The notes under the pieces are model-generated. The model did no database searches. It had not been told where the DNA came from and worked only from the letters and a program-made list of their open reading frames with translations. From positions 1 through 61,202 of the forward strand of contig DASWDU010000007.1 in assembly GCA_036395115.1 (NCBI GenBank): a stretch of DNA of 61,202 nt. Direction: 5' to 3'. Positions 59,910 to 61,202 of the stretch are shown in pieces. Made by a program: the position numbers and the translations under genes. How positions within the stretch are numbered: the first letter of the stretch is position 1; every line of letters begins with the position of its first letter. This DNA is from Thermoplasmata archaeon. GTDB taxonomy: Archaea > Thermoplasmatota > Thermoplasmata > RBG-16-68-12.

Positions 59910-61202
59910 TTATCCTGCCCCACCTCCGCCTTCGGTTTGCTGGTATCCCCCCGTTGCGGCGGTTGCGGCGATTTTTAGTCCGACGATGGTAGGTGAAAGT
60001 AGTGTTACCCACTTGACGATGGCGGATGACAATGGACTTACGAACTCGGTGATTTCCAAGATGATATCATGCTTAGCCTTCGTAGATAGGTAGAGAAAGA
60101 AGCCGTACGTGGAAAGCAGAAACCCGAGGACATCTACGGCTAACCTGGCAAGACCCTTTCTCGCGTACAGGATACCGGCCCCGACGAGGAGCAGGCCCAC
60201 CACTGCCAAGCCAAATCCTTTCCAGCGTTGCAAGGACGTGATGTCCCTCGAAGTCTTAACAAAGAGCGTTTCATAGAGGCGGAATTCAACCTTCGCGACT
60301 GCCGAGAATGTGGCCGCCGCGCCTGCAATCGTGGCAAAGAACGCGGCCGTCTGATCTTCGACCCAAGACATCGCCTCGAGAATCCTTGTGAACAAGGCTC
60401 CGACGGCTAACGAGAATGCGGTCAGGACGAGCGTGCTAATAATGAAGTCGACGACTCCTTCGGATACAGCGGTCTCGATGAGCCAAGATACGCCAAGGGT
60501 AAGCGCTTTGAACGCGAGGAAGGCGACAGTCACCGCGACAGGAACCAATGCAATGATCAAAAGTATGGTTTCGAGAGTAGACAAGAAGGCGTTCAAGCTG
60601 CTCTCCGCCGCAGCCGAATCGGGATTCGCTACCGCTCCCTCCAAGTCGAACACCATCGATCCAAGCGTCCGTGCAAGAAGGCTGCTCACCATAGCGAGCA
60701 ACCCCGCTAGAGCACTATTGACGCCGTTGATTACGGCTTGGATTATCGCGTCCAAGAATTGCCCGAGCACCTCCCCCGCTTTCTGCACGACCGCCACGAC
60801 CGTGTTCCACACGGCCCCGAGCGCCTTCATCCCCCAGTCCGCGATCGCCTCCGCCAGGTTGACGAGGAACGTGCCTAGCGCCACGAGTCCCTTGTAGATC
60901 ATCTGGCCGACGACCAGGAGGGAGTTGACGACCGTCGAGGCGGCGGCCCCGATCTTCTGCCAGAAGTCCTGCGGCATCGCGCCCGAGGGCCCGATCGTCA
61001 CGGAGGCCCAGGGGAGGATCTTCACGACGTCGGCTGGGAGATTCATCAAGACGACGTACGACGTGACGTCGACGTACGTGTACACGAGGACGTTCGTCGC
61101 GTTCCGCAGGAGGCGGTACAGGACGTTGACCGCGTCGACGCCGGACAGCGAGAGGGCGACGACTCCCGAGACGCTCTCCGAGACGCTGGTCTGACTCAGG
61201 TT
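59910..61202 (-). CDS. Cassette A: conserved block joined to a different polytopic tail, 5' end outside window
   Basis: The frame is open to the right edge, so the N-terminus is missing (430 codons seen). Conserved block: NLSQTSVSESVSGVVALSLS, VDVTSYVVLMNLPADVVKIL, GAMPQDFWQKIGAAASTVV, GLVALGTFLVNLAEAIADWG. After KAGEVLGQFLDAIIQAV the sequence is unique: ~300 residues with 6-7 hydrophobic segments (TILLIIALVPVAVTVAFLAF; GFGLAVVGLLLVGAGILYA) and a Gly-rich end. The tail is AT-richer than the block. Homologous blocks B and C carry different tails. Function unknown. A long secreted or membrane protein with exchangeable C-terminal modules is inferred. Confidence 0.7.
   Translation of the reverse strand, partial: NLSQTSVSESVSGVVALSLSGVDAVNVLYRLLRNATNVLVYTYVDVTSYVVLMNLPADVVKILPWASVTIGPSGAMPQDFWQKIGAAASTVVNSLLVVGQMIYKGLVALGTFLVNLAEAIADWGMKALGAVWNTVVAVVQKAGEVLGQFLDAIIQAVINGVNSALAGLLAMVSSLLARTLGSMVFDLEGAVANPDSAAAESSLNAFLSTLETILLIIALVPVAVTVAFLAFKALTLGVSWLIETAVSEGVVDFIISTLVLTAFSLAVGALFTRILEAMSWVEDQTAAFFATIAGAAATFSAVAKVEFRLYETLFVKTSRDITSLQRWKGFGLAVVGLLLVGAGILYARKGLARLAVDVLGFLLSTYGFFLYLSTKAKHDIILEITEFVSPLSSAIVKWVTLLSPTIVGLKIAATAATGGYQQTEGGGGAG
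60788..60934 (-). repeat. Second conserved-block repeat, copy in cassette A
   Basis: Partner of 58734-58880. It encodes the LGTFLVNLAEAI and GMKALGAVWNTVVAV part of the block. Confidence 0.8.
60905..61202 (-). repeat. Conserved-block repeat, copy in cassette A
   Basis: Partner of 57061-57358. The homology continues to the window edge and presumably beyond. Confidence 0.85.

Noticed and set aside
1-61202. CRISPR array, rRNA, prophage or replication origin
   Set aside because: No regularly spaced short repeats, no rRNA motifs, no phage structural genes and no orc1/cdc6 gene were seen.

Overview
The window is about 61 kb of GC-rich archaeal DNA. Archaeal markers are a FEN1 nuclease with a C-terminal PCNA-binding box, an LSm protein, a TrmB-family regulator, a tRNA-Met carrying a bulge-helix-bulge intron, many small winged-helix and zinc-ribbon proteins, and promoters built on short AT-rich TATA-like boxes (CTTATA/CTTAAA/TTTAAA types), several directly upstream of leaderless or nearly leaderless starts. 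The gene mix and high GC fit an aerobic, probably heterotrophic member of the Thermoplasmatota. That placement is inference: no rRNA or ribosomal protein gene is present.

Layout. 1-8.5 kb: the end of a secreted protein with Asp-rich calcium-binding repeats, then a 1550-residue single-module membrane NRPS resembling bacterial epsilon-poly-lysine synthetase but with an extra exported N-terminal domain, then small regulators and a membrane protein. 8.5-16.8 kb: small secreted proteins, zinc-ribbon membrane proteins, the intron-containing tRNA-Met, a Tat-signal protein plus DUF4331 operon, a TrmB-like regulator, a CHRD-domain protein and a membrane-anchored phosphoesterase. Two near-identical 19-bp palindromes lie in front of the DUF4331 operon and the TrmB gene and suggest one regulon. 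17-23.5 kb: metabolism (2-hydroxyacid oxidase, amino-acid permease, Ldh2-type dehydrogenase, an SDR overlapping a QueA-family gene). 23.5-30 kb: a surface cluster with a PNGase A-like glycoamidase, a 14-blade YVTN propeller protein and another propeller-type membrane protein.

30-48 kb is mostly central metabolism and housekeeping: an aldolase/dehydrogenase operon, an MHS-family transporter divergent from acetyl-CoA synthetase, an ABC exporter, a four-gene fumarate reductase/succinate dehydrogenase operon of the FrdABCD type, LSm, a sugar nucleotidyltransferase overlapping a GlmM-type mutase, a DUF92 protein and FEN1. A TnpB gene sits between FEN1 and the next gene, bounded by 13-bp perfect inverted repeats and short direct repeats.

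48.5-55.7 kb is one gene for a protein of almost 2400 residues: an N-terminal zinc ribbon, about twenty helical repeats, two copies of a beta-sandwich plus roadblock/longin-like unit, and a C-terminal 250 residues that look like the anticodon-binding end of isoleucyl-tRNA synthetase.

56.5-61.2 kb is a tandem array on the minus strand. Three copies of a conserved GC-rich block are each joined to a different, AT-richer tail, and each is followed by a small membrane protein; two of those have a PH-like domain. The first copy runs off the window and the other two lack their 5' ends. The layout resembles polymorphic effector/immunity cassettes or a recombination-driven surface-protein variation locus, and is the best candidate here for an undescribed system.
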